This document shows, one piece after another, positions 20,602 to 29,398 of a stretch of 64,000 nucleotides of DNA. The position numbers and the translations under genes are program-made. Origin of the DNA: Durusdinium trenchii (taxonomy: Eukaryota; Sar; Dinophyceae; Suessiales; Symbiodiniaceae); NCBI GenBank assembly GCA_963970005.1, contig CAXAMN010021718.1, forward strand, positions 829,243 through 893,242, read 5' to 3'. Within the stretch, counting starts at the first letter, position 1. Every line of letters begins with the position of its first letter. The notes under the pieces were generated by a model. The model had not been told where the DNA came from, ran no database searches, and worked only from the letters and a program-made list of their open reading frames with translations.

Positions 20602-21885
20602 AGGTGCACAGAACCACATATGGCAACGCTTTGATATGCCTCCCTGCTGGCACCCGTGTGCTGGCCCTACCTCTGCTAGAGGCCATCCTTGCTGAGTATC
20701 CAAACGAGCAACTTGCCCACTGCATAGACACCCAGGACTACTTTCAAGAAAAAGTTGACAACTCGGACCTGGAGGATAGCAGGACCAATTGCCACACACG
20801 GCTACAAAGAAACCTCAACACTTGCTGGCTAGCCTCTTTGACTAGCACCCGTGTGTTGGTCCTAAGAGTGCCAATCAATTTCGCTTTGCTCTTCGCTTTC
20901 GTTGGCCTGAGTAGCTAGACAGTGCCCAGGCTGCTACCCGCGTAGTGGTTCTGGATGGGTACAGTGTACAGAATTAGGAAAACGGCGTTTCACTCTGTTT
21001 CACCTATTTTCGTGTAGTTCATGGGGCCCTGCACGGATCGGCCGCATCATATCTGGCCGCGTTTGAAAGATCTTGTCAGGTTTCCAAATGCGACATTTTT
21101 GCAGCACACTTTAGGGGAGGATGCCTTTCTCTCACTTCGTCTGCCTTCGCGCAGCGCATCTTGCTCTGCTCTCGGTGAAGAGCCGTGTCGGTAGTAGAGT
21201 TCTGGATCTGCTGCCTCTGTGCCTCCCCCTTGTGGGGAGGAGTGGGAGGAGCAACCCCCCTTGCCTCTTTTTGAGAGCTCGCCAGTGGCATTACACTGTC
21301 TTCGCTTTCGGTATGTTGGACATCCCGAGAATGGGGACCGTGGTCTTCCCATTTTGTCACTTCTTTGCGTGCATGAGGCACGATGCTGCCGGCTGTCATG
21401 CAGATTACCTGACTGCAGATAAGTCCAAGATAGAATCTCGTGGGCCATGCATGTAAGTGCACTGTGAGACCGGTCAAAAGTCTCCTTCATGCTCTTATGC
21501 TAAGCCTGACTGTGAAGGACTTTGGCAACTAAACCAGCTGCTGCACATGAATATCTACTTTCGAGCGCAGCAGCTCATGCATTGATGTGCCTGTCTGGCT
21601 CATCCTCTTGACAGTTCGTTGATGGACAAGAACTTCTGAGGGCTTTTGCTGAATTCACTGCCCCTGTTTCACTCTTTCATGCCTACCTGGCACCTCGAGT
21701 TACACTACAGGTTGCTCCCCTTTCTTTTTCGTGTTGGTTTTGGTTGTGTTGGGTTTTGTGGGGGCTTGTTTGGTTTTGTTTCTTCCCCTGTTCGGTGCAA
21801 CCTGGCTGGTAACTCTCTTGACACTCGACTAAGGTGACTTGTGCACAACCTGCACACACAGCGCCTCCACTCGCGCAAAAAAAAA
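20602..21885 (+). repeat. B-type 3' tail with hairpin and A9 end
   Basis: Close copy of 3224-4529. Hairpin arms CAGGTTGC (21708-21715) and GCAACCTG (21797-21804) surround a GT-rich loop. It ends CACTCGCGC plus nine A (21877-21885). Sequence similarity between the two loci stops right at the A-run, as expected if the transcript end defined the copied unit. Confidence 0.75.
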
Positions 21886-22504
21886 TGTATAGTCCATAAA
21901 GTGACCACACTATGCACAGGTCAAGGGCAGTTTGCATCGGTACTGCCCTGGGCGAGGTGTGCATGGCCAGCTTCTGTGAGCCAAGTCCGCATTGGCCCGT
22001 GTGAAGGCCATGGGCACTCTAATTCGATCATCCATGCCATCGTTGAGGTCCAATGGATTGTCATCCACTTCCCAGGGATCTTGTGACATTAGTTTTTGTC
22101 CAGCTCGAAAAGGCTTGTGCAATCCCCACCAACTAAGGTTGGCAGTCGCACTGGCAGGCGCGAGCGAGGGTAACTGCAAACCGGGTGACGTCAGCTAAGG
22201 CTGACTCCACTCCCGAAGGCATGGTCCGAGGACCAGCTGTGAGCCAAACATTGCAGCAAAATGCAACAATTTGCTGCGACTTGAACCTCAATGCTGACGT
22301 CCTGCTCAGCATACTGATCACTGCATGGAACAGGCATTCACCACAATGCACCGTAAGCAAGCCAATGCAAGCCTGATGGCTCCCACCTGTGCCAAAAAAC
22401 ACCTGCTACTGCAAGGGTAGATCTCTCTGATCGCAAGGCAAGCGCGAGGCTGGAGGCAAGGGAGGCAATGTGCCCCAGCAGCAAGAAATGGATCTGAAGT
22501 CAGC
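21886..22504. other. Spacer, nothing recognised
   Basis: No recognisable gene. A 63-codon frame (22185-22376) lies within it. It separates the B2 tail from family C copy 2 and has no counterpart after the B1 tail, so one locus has gained or lost this segment. Confidence 0.4.
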
Positions 22505-23698
22505 TTGCTCCGGCGGTCCCCGGCAACAGTTCTTCAGAGCAATGCTCGGAGATCCCAAACAAAGCCCGGGCGGAGTGGCGGATATCAGAGAGCTCATCGT
22601 ACGCTTCTTCTCAAGGTCCCAATAGGACTATACGAACCCCGCATGCCTGGTACATGCCACATGAGGTTCCCGGTGTCTTCCGCACGCTCCTTCACCACAG
22701 CCGAGGCCTTCGCCAAGAGCTGACCGATGCACAGAGCCAGATTGGTATGTCTTGCCGGATGACAATGCAGTGCTTGGCTATGGCTCCTGAGAATGTGCTG
22801 AGTGCGAACCCAGCCACACCGTCTGATCACCCAGAGCATGAACCAGCGCAACAGAAAGTCACTGCAGAGATCAACCTGGACCATGGCCAAGGGGACCATG
22901 AGCAGGGAGGCACAGGTGGCCATGCAACGTTTGCTTTGCTACCAAGTCATGGCTCATGCTGCGGCTGCCACAGCCAGGAAAGGTGTTACACTGCCCCCTC
23001 TGCAACTCTACAGCGGTTTACCCCAAGAATGGCCAATGGCGCGATTGTGCATCTCGAGCAAGCAAGTGAATCGATATGTCCGCACCATTCTCTGGAGGCG
23101 GGTGGCGGAGAGAGCATTTCGAGAAACTTACTTTGGCAGGATTCCTGCCGAGGTGTGCCCCGCTTTCATAGAGGATCTGCTCCAAATCAGTCAAGCCTTT
23201 GCAGCGCCACTCGCGGATCTTTTTGCCTTCGTTAAACAGGGCCATCAGCCGTTGTGCCTTTATCCCTCAAAAGCAGTTAGCGCTCCATGCGAGCCCCCAA
23301 TTCTGGCAGTATGGCCTTTTAGCGTTTGTATCAGGGTGCTGTGCCTTTAACAATGAACATAGGACAAGCAAGCAAAAGCAACCAAGGTAGACTCGGCCAA
23401 GCGAGAAGAGGCCAGTGAAAATGACGTGGATGCGCTCACCTTCATGCAAAAAGTCATCATGTCCTTTGTGCGAGGGATGACGCATGGAGAACAGATACTA
23501 CCAATTAATGACCTTTTTGTGTACCTCCCAGTCCAGCTTCTAGCCCTTGTTGAGTCAATTGGGAAGAGAGGGTTGAAGAGTGGCTGGGGATACCGGCCCA
23601 GAAAAGAAGGGGCTGAAGACAACCCCCTCCTAGTGGCAGGCGTGTATAGCAAAGCAATGGCCTATAATAGTGAACCACAAATGCCTGATACAACATAG
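22505..23698 (+). pseudogene. Family C copy 2, frame broken
   Basis: Unrecognised family. Open pieces in two frames overlap: 22654-23235, and 22802-23350 with LPPLQLYSGLPQEWPMARL, VNRYVRTILWRRVAERAF and AFAAPLADLFAFVK, then a stop. The last part (23426-23698) reads VIMSFVRGMTHGEQILPIND and ends at TAG 23696-23698. The pieces shared with copy 1 (4551-5182) show which frames were once coding. Family P copy 2 starts 52 bases downstream. Confidence 0.5.
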
Positions 23699-23733
23699 GC
23701 CGAGCGAGCATGTGTTTGTGGTGCACTTGACCC

Positions 23734-23746
23734 TTCTTTGGGTCAA
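23734..23746 (+). promoter_or_regulatory. Spliced-leader-like motif upstream of family P copy 2
   Basis: TTCTTTGGGTCAA, one mismatch from the TTTGGCTCAA core, directly before ATG 23750. Family P copy 1 has ATTTGGGTGAA directly before its ATG (16973). Confidence 0.45.
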
Positions 23747-23749
23747 TCC

Positions 23750-24521
23750 ATGTCGTTCCCATCCCTCCCGCAACTCAAGCTGCGCCTGGAGGTCCCACTG
23801 TGGAGAGACCTTGCAGAGGCCAGGTACTCCCCAATAAAGACGCACCCAGAAGAGTCTGATGCGCACTCTGATGTCACTAGCGTAAGAGAGTTATCGCCCA
23901 GGTATGCGCAGCCAGTACCTGTAGGGACTGACCCCGTAGACCAGGTGGCAGAGGAGTCGATAGAGGAAGAGGATACAGCAGTGGACCCCACATACAACTT
24001 TGCGCAGGGATATGGGCGTTTCGCCATTCGCTATACTAGGCTGGTCACAGCCTTGGGCAATTTTGAACAAGGCAATGCCCAGACAGAAAGCAAAGTGGTG
24101 GCAGGTTGGCTGACCTCAGGACTGGAAATTGCCATGTGCAGAATTCCTCTCACCGCGCCAAGACTTTACTCGACTTAGCACGGGGACACTTTACAACCAT
24201 TACCACTATGGCTACCCTCCCTGTCGAGAGGATGATCGACCATACCAGAAATATGGCAACGTGACGTATACAAACGAGCAGTGGGAGGAACTCGGCTTTT
24301 GGCTTACGGGGGATCCAACATTCTTGCGCAAAGTAGAGCGCCATAAGAAAGAACTCAAAGATAAAATCGTGGGCAAACGAGACGACATTGACAACCGAAA
24401 CAAAGCCCGGCGCATTGCCCCCCCTGTTGGTGGAGGCAGTTCATCCTCTGCTGCCCGCCCCCATCATCGCAATCGGCCCCCCCGCCGCCCCCGCCAAGAG
24501 GGTGGTGGCAGTGAAGGGTGA
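23750..24521 (+). pseudogene. Family P copy 2, frame broken
   Basis: ATG 23750 (MSFPSLPQLKLRLEVPLWRD) gives about 143 codons with an acidic stretch (ESIEEEDTAVD) and VVAGWLTSGLEIAM, then a stop at 24176-24178. Similarity to copy 1 continues in the +1 frame from about 24138 (EFLSPRQDFTR; HYHYGYPPCREDDRPYQKYG; TNEQWEELGFWLTGD) to the stop at 24519-24521 after an Arg/Pro/Gly/Ser-rich tail. Both copies break within about ten codons of the same place but need opposite shifts. An intron there is possible but no clear AG|G acceptor fits. Gene D follows. Confidence 0.5.
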
Positions 24522-24631
24522 CTACCTGATAACTGCAGGGCTCTCGCTCCCATAGCCTCTGTGAAAGTGGTGGCCTTAGCCATTGTTTTCCTCTGATGAG
24601 TGTGATACCCTAGTCATGAGCTATGCAACTG

Positions 24632-24641
24632 TTCGGCTCAA
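24632..24641 (+). promoter_or_regulatory. Spliced-leader-like motif upstream of gene D
   Basis: TTCGGCTCAA, 39 bases upstream of ATG 24681. Confidence 0.55.
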
Positions 24642-24680
24642 TCAGGACGAGTAGACATAGGCAAATCACCGCAGTTAGGG

Positions 24681-25910
24681 ATGATGCCGCATGGCCATGA
24701 CAAGCACGCCATTGACATCATGCTAGTGACACTGGCGGGCAATGAATATTCCATGCAGACAAACCTAACCCACTATGACGACCTCACTCAGTTGGAGGAT
24801 GACATTCTCAGCTTCCTCCCCACCGTTTCGGACATAGAAGTAATTGGCTGCGAAGTTGACCTTATCGAGCCAGATACCCAACTACCTTTATCCGATGACT
24901 TCCATACTACGCTACTGCGACAAAATAAATTGCAAATCATTGTACGGCCATGCAGAGAGGAGGGCCACTCCATCTGGCAATTCCAGGAGAGTGACAGGGA
25001 AAGATATCCCAAGGCAGTTAGAGTCCCCATCAATCCTCGCAAAGAGATTGCGGATCGAGCCATTTATGCGGCGCCCATGCTCCGGCATGTGGAAGTTGCT
25101 GCGGGGATCCAGCACATTGGCTTTGCTGCTTGGCAAGGCTGCCAACAACTGCAGATTGTCAAACTCCCACCCTCGGTCGTCAGTCTGGAAGATGGAGCCT
25201 TTCAAGGCTGCTACGTCCTCAGGGAGGTTGTGGCCCCGGGCTGTGTCCAGTTCAGCCGAAGAGTCTTCGCCGAGTGCTGCTCCCTCAGCAGAGTGGGCGT
25301 CGGCAATGACGAGGAGGCAACAAATGTTCTTCGCCCGGGGCGCAGTTGGGCCGCTTTGCTTTCGAAAGCTGTCTCACGCTCACCTCTATCACTTTCGCCA
25401 TGGACCACACCAATAAGCCTCGCACCCTGCCAGATGGCAGTTTCTGCGGAGCTGGCATCGAAAGCCTGTGTCTGCCAGGCGACTTTTCACACCATAGGCC
25501 TGAGGGCCTGCGAAAACTGCAAGCGATTGGTCGAGGTCAACCTCATGTGCACAGGCATCACGGTCATCCCCAACTCAACGTTTGCGCACTGTGTCGCGTT
25601 GTCTGACATCTGGCTACCGCCAAGACTGGTACGAATTGGCAAAGAAGCGTTCCTCAGTTGTATATCGCTTCGAGAGGTGGTGATCCCGACAGAACTCCAG
25701 GATATAGGCATTCGTGCCTTCTGCGGGTGTGAGCAGTTGGTGCGTTTCACGCCCCTTGACTGGGGAGAGGTCGATAGAACCGTTCAAGCAGAACATGACG
25801 CTTTCCTGATGTGCGACAACTTTGACAGAGCATCTTGGGTGGAACTCCTGCCACCGGGGGAACCTGACTCTGATGCCTTTGACGAAGAGCTCCGCACCGA
25901 ATTCCCATAA
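24681..25910 (+). CDS. LRR_5 (BspA-like) protein, D-type, with compensating frame changes
   Basis: Intronless, 409 codons. N-terminal domain at residues about 12-95 (IMLVTLAGNEYSMQTNLTHYD; TVSDIEVIGCEVDL). LRR units follow (AAWQGCQQLQIVKLPPSVVS; VFAECCSLSRVGVGND), and the cap contains MCDNFDRASWVELLPPGE with the end EELRTEFP. Residues about 220-268 do not look like LRR. Instead the +1 frame (25346-25490) reads GRFAFESCLTLTSITFAMD and GAGIESLCLPGDF, as the D pseudogene at 9138-9488 does. A 1-nt loss near 25338-25345 and a gained T in TTTT at 25484-25487 explain this. The protein would stay open but carry about 48 altered residues; an assembly error is the alternative. Confidence 0.8.
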   Translation: MMPHGHDKHAIDIMLVTLAGNEYSMQTNLTHYDDLTQLEDDILSFLPTVSDIEVIGCEVDLIEPDTQLPLSDDFHTTLLRQNKLQIIVRPCREEGHSIWQFQESDRERYPKAVRVPINPRKEIADRAIYAAPMLRHVEVAAGIQHIGFAAWQGCQQLQIVKLPPSVVSLEDGAFQGCYVLREVVAPGCVQFSRRVFAECCSLSRVGVGNDEEATNVLRPGRSWAALLSKAVSRSPLSLSPWTTPISLAPCQMAVSAELASKACVCQATFHTIGLRACENCKRLVEVNLMCTGITVIPNSTFAHCVALSDIWLPPRLVRIGKEAFLSCISLREVVIPTELQDIGIRAFCGCEQLVRFTPLDWGEVDRTVQAEHDAFLMCDNFDRASWVELLPPGEPDSDAFDEELRTEFP

Positions 25911-26726
25911 CCTAATTTGGTCCGCAAGCAAGCCAGCCAACCAGGGTGAATGCCTGGTCTCACCCAGCCCCTGCACAGGCGTGGAGTGTACGTTACCCCC
26001 CATGCCTCTTGTGCGACAAAGGTAGTAAGGACCTAAAAACGGGGTATCGACAGAGTCACATATTCTCAAACAGTGTGTGAGGACCCGAGAGAGATGACTG
26101 AGCTACCTAACGAAACGGCCCTACAGTGCAATGTCTAAGGACACCACACCAAAGGTCTAGCTTGGACTAAGGACACAACTCAAGCTAAGTAAGTGCAAGT
26201 GTCGCAGGCCAGACTTACTGAATGTCTAGGGACACCAGTAGTATGCAGCACAGACAAGCAGGGCCACTCCAAGTGTTTCACTACCTCAAAGAACTCTAGG
26301 AAGCCAGTGTACTCCAAATCAAATTCCCTCAAGCAGTGTCTCAGGACACAACTCAAGGCAGACTGGCGTAAGTGGCGAAGGCACCACCTACCGCGGCGTC
26401 TTAGGGCGACGCAGAGAGAAACAGTACGGGCCAAGGACACTCGTCCGGTGCTTAAGACAAAGAGGCAAACCGCACCCAAGTCAGAAGAGTCAACTACACA
26501 ATGGCAAAATCAGATGTGAGCCATGTCTAGAGACACCCTCAAGCTAACTTGGGAAAGGTCTAGGGAAGGGGGTGCGTGCCTTAGCACTTGCCCGTGGCGG
26601 GGACACTCCGCACAAGAAAAAACTCAACCAGTCGTTAATGAGAAATCGGTGGCAGCAGGTATGTCCCCCTACCTGGTGCTGTGAAAGACAGCCAACATGT
26701 ACAAATCGTGCAAGGCACAGTCGGGA
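25911..26726. other. Spacer with repeated TGTCTAAGGACA-like motifs
   Basis: No gene seen. The motif TGTC-TNNG-GACA, an imperfect palindrome, occurs near 26132-26145, 26164-26175, 26223-26235, 26336-26349 and 26523-26536, often followed by CAC or CAACTCAAG. It could be a regulatory array ahead of gene E or a decayed tandem repeat. Confidence 0.5.
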
Positions 26727-26739
26727 TTTTTCGGCTCAA
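26727..26739 (+). promoter_or_regulatory. Spliced-leader-like motif upstream of gene E
   Basis: TTTTTCGGCTCAA, 27 bases upstream of ATG 26767, the same spacing as in the E-type pseudogenes (27-28 bases). Confidence 0.6.
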
Positions 26740-26766
26740 CCAGCGACCTTCCCTAGTTGCCCACCT

Positions 26767-27999
26767 ATGGAGTCCTCTAGCTCTTCCGACGTTAGCTCCC
26801 CGCCGGTCATGGAGTTCCACCTAGTGCTGACTACCCTTTCCGGCACAGTCGTCAACATCTCCATGAGTATTGCTAAATTTGATCGCTTTGAAGACCTCGA
26901 AGATCATGTGGTGGACTATCTTGCCTCCGTCACTGACCTCAAGGTCTTCGGATGTGCGATTGACTTCTTGCAAGCAGACACACAAACTTATTTAGAAAAT
27001 CCAGTCTGGGAAAAGCTGCAACAAAGTACGGAATACTCCATTGTGTTTCGCGATTGCTGTGAAGTGTTTCCCACGAAGGAGAGCTTTGAAGAGTGTCCAC
27101 TCCGAGACATTCCGCTTGCTATCCATGTCCCCATCAATCCGGAGGAGAAAATTCCTGAGGGGGCCTTTGCAGCTGTACCACGACTCCGCCACGTCAGTGT
27201 GGCATCCGGCATGAGGGTCGTTGGAGCAGAAGCCTGGCAGGGTTGTCGACAGCTCCGAATCGTCAAGCTGCCGGTCACGGTAGTCAGCATCGACAATGCA
27301 TTCCGAGGCTGCCAATTGCTCAATCATGTTACAGCGCCTGGCCGTGTAGAGTTTGGCTATAAAGCCTTTGCTGAATGCAGCTCCCTCCAGTGGGTGTATG
27401 CTACTGAGGGAGTGGCAAATCAATTTTGCAGTGCCGCCAAATTTGGTCACTACCTGTTTCGAGATTGCATAAACCTAGCTGGATTTGCCCTGTGGGAGGC
27501 TGTGCAAACACATGAGCTGCCAGTGCGAAATAATGCCCGGGAACTTGCCCAAGGCTGCCTCAGCTCCACGGGAATACGCACACTTGAACTCACACGGGAT
27601 TTTCAAGTGCTAGGAGCGCACGCTTGTGATAATTGTCAGCTACTGAAAAAAGTAGACATCTCGAACACTACGATTGAAGAAATTCAGGAGTTTACCTTTG
27701 TACATTGCACTAGCCTCTGTGAAGTTAATCTGCCGAGCACACTCCACACCATAAGAGTAAAGGCTTTCATGAACTGCGCCGCACTGCCAGAGCTTGCCAC
27801 CCCTCCCTCATTACGCTACATTGCCAGCAGAGCTTTTCTAGACTGTACTACACTCCGATGGCTAGTCAAGCTCCCAGGCCGGCATAAATGGAGAGGAATC
27901 TATGCAGAAGAAAATGCTTTTGCTATTTGTCCAGCTATGCGGTGGCCACCGTGGCTACACATGATTCCCGACACAGGGCATATGTCCGGATTAGTGTAA
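26767..27999 (+). CDS. LRR_5 (BspA-like) protein, E-type
   Basis: Intronless, 410 codons. The frame is open upstream, but ATG 26767 (MESSSSSDVSSPPVMEF) is favoured because it follows the leader-like motif and matches the starts of the E pseudogenes. N-terminal domain at residues about 15-100 (LVLTTLSGTVVNISMSIAKFD; DLKVFGCAIDFLQADTQ). LRR_5 units run to about residue 370 (AFAECSSLQWVYATEGVAN; EFTFVHCTSLCEVNLP; AFMNCAALPELATPP). The cap reads GRHKWRGIYAEENAFAIC and the end HMIPDTGHMSGLV. It is the only intact member of the subfamily that produced most pseudogenes here. Gene F starts 148 bases downstream. Function unknown. Confidence 0.87.
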   Translation: MESSSSSDVSSPPVMEFHLVLTTLSGTVVNISMSIAKFDRFEDLEDHVVDYLASVTDLKVFGCAIDFLQADTQTYLENPVWEKLQQSTEYSIVFRDCCEVFPTKESFEECPLRDIPLAIHVPINPEEKIPEGAFAAVPRLRHVSVASGMRVVGAEAWQGCRQLRIVKLPVTVVSIDNAFRGCQLLNHVTAPGRVEFGYKAFAECSSLQWVYATEGVANQFCSAAKFGHYLFRDCINLAGFALWEAVQTHELPVRNNARELAQGCLSSTGIRTLELTRDFQVLGAHACDNCQLLKKVDISNTTIEEIQEFTFVHCTSLCEVNLPSTLHTIRVKAFMNCAALPELATPPSLRYIASRAFLDCTTLRWLVKLPGRHKWRGIYAEENAFAICPAMRWPPWLHMIPDTGHMSGLV

Positions 28000-28067
28000 A
28001 GGACATGTCTCTCACTATGCAAATGGCCTTGGTACTGGTCCCTGCTAGCTGCCAATGACCTGAATGA

Positions 28068-28079
28068 GAGCCTTAGCTC
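28068..28079 (+). promoter_or_regulatory. GAGC-CTTA-GCTC 3' motif after gene E
   Basis: GAGCCTTAGCTC, a 4-bp stem with a CTTA loop, about 70 bases after the stop. The same or a near-identical motif follows F-type and most E-type copies (29529-29540; near 14558, 15979, 11107; on the minus strand near 6207 and 6915). It is possibly a 3'-end or processing signal. Confidence 0.5.
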
Positions 28080-28103
28080 TTTGTCCATGAATAACTCAGC
28101 TTG

Positions 28104-28115
28104 TTTAGGCTCAAG
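28104..28115 (+). promoter_or_regulatory. Spliced-leader-like motif upstream of gene F
   Basis: TTTAGGCTCAAG, the full GGCTCAAG end of the leader, 32 bases upstream of ATG 28148. A four-codon upstream ORF (ATGGCGACCCCCTAA) lies in between. Confidence 0.6.
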
Positions 28116-28147
28116 CCCACCTCAGATCGCAATGGCGACCCCCTAAC

Positions 28148-29398
28148 ATGAGTGCGGACGCCATGTCCCTGTGCAGCTCGCAAGGGAGCGAAGAACGGTC
28201 GGGTGCAATACCTCTCATGCTAACCACTTTCGCTGGAAAGGAAATCCGGCTATCGATCGACCTGCAAGAATATGACAGGCTTCATGAGTTTGAAAATGCA
28301 GTGTTAACTCAGCTCCCCTCTATTGGAGACAGCAGCACCTTTGGTTGCGAGCTGCAATTTGTTCACAAGGGCACCCATGAAGTGCTGGCTGACCCTATTT
28401 GGAACACCTTGCGCGACAATCACAGTTTCAACGTAATTGCCCGTCAGTGTTTTGTAGATGCGCTTCACAAAGGGCATCTCAAGGGAGGAGCGAAAGCCAT
28501 TCGAGTTCCATCCGGCACCACTGATCGAATATTGCCACAAGCTTTCTCGTTCCACACGGAAGTCAGACATGTTCAAGTAGAAGCAGGAATTCGTGTTGTA
28601 GGGGAAGCTGCCTGGAGGAGCTGTCAGCGACTGCAGATGGTCCACTTGCCGAGCACAGTTGTCTGCCTGCAACATGGAGCTTTTCGCAGATGCTACCTAC
28701 TAAGAGCCGTTTTAGACCCAGGCTGCAGGCAATTCGGAATCAAGGTCTTTGAGGCATGCTGCTCGCTAACGCAAATTGGGGCACCTAGTCACACAACAAA
28801 CCAGGTAGCCCCACAAGCGCAACTCCGGCCCAGAGCCTTTGAGAAATGCGCGGCTTTGCGTCACCTCAGCTTGGAAAGGACAGAGCATGACCCCACCAAC
28901 CCAGAACGAAGCTTGCCTGAATGTTGTTTCTTGGAAGCCGGCATCGTTTCGCTCTCCCTTCCGCCAGATTTCACGTGGGTGGGGCCCGCTGCCTGTGAGC
29001 GCTGTAAACGGCTCCAGATTGTTGACCTGTCCCGCACGGACATTGTTGAAATCCTGGGGTCTACCTTCGCACACTGCTCGCAGCTGCAAACGCTCAACCT
29101 CTCTAGCAAATTGAGACGAATAGAGCAAGAAGCATTCCTTCACTGTGCCTCACTAAGAGAGGTCCACATCCCAGTAACCCTACTCTACATTGCTCGGCGT
29201 GCTTTTGCTGGTTGCACGCAGCTTCGCACATTCTGCAAAGCAGGGAAAAGCGCGACTTGGAGGGGGACATACGCTCGAGTCAATGCCTTTGACAAATGCG
29301 ACCTATTTGAAAAGCCTCTGTGGCTACGTTTCCTGCCGCCTAATGCCAAAGACAGCTGGAGGGAAGACTTCATTGAAGCAGTGCGCTCGGGCTCATAG
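28148..29398 (+). CDS. LRR_5 (BspA-like) protein, F-type
   Basis: Intronless, 416 codons from ATG 28148 (MSADAMSLCSSQGSEERSG). N-terminal domain at residues about 20-103 (LMLTTFAGKEIRLSIDLQE; STFGCELQFVHKGTHEVL; DPIWNTLRD). LRR_5 units include AFRRCYLLRAVLDPGCRQFG, ECCFLEAGIVSLSLPPDF and AFLHCASLREVHIPVTLL. The cap reads WRGTYARVNAFDKCDLFEK and the end NAKDSWREDFIEAVRSGS. It is most like the B-type proteins. It ends the left cluster and is followed by the GAGCCTTAGCTC motif and a partial hairpin tail. No signal peptide. Function unknown. Confidence 0.87.
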   Translation: MSADAMSLCSSQGSEERSGAIPLMLTTFAGKEIRLSIDLQEYDRLHEFENAVLTQLPSIGDSSTFGCELQFVHKGTHEVLADPIWNTLRDNHSFNVIARQCFVDALHKGHLKGGAKAIRVPSGTTDRILPQAFSFHTEVRHVQVEAGIRVVGEAAWRSCQRLQMVHLPSTVVCLQHGAFRRCYLLRAVLDPGCRQFGIKVFEACCSLTQIGAPSHTTNQVAPQAQLRPRAFEKCAALRHLSLERTEHDPTNPERSLPECCFLEAGIVSLSLPPDFTWVGPAACERCKRLQIVDLSRTDIVEILGSTFAHCSQLQTLNLSSKLRRIEQEAFLHCASLREVHIPVTLLYIARRAFAGCTQLRTFCKAGKSATWRGTYARVNAFDKCDLFEKPLWLRFLPPNAKDSWREDFIEAVRSGS

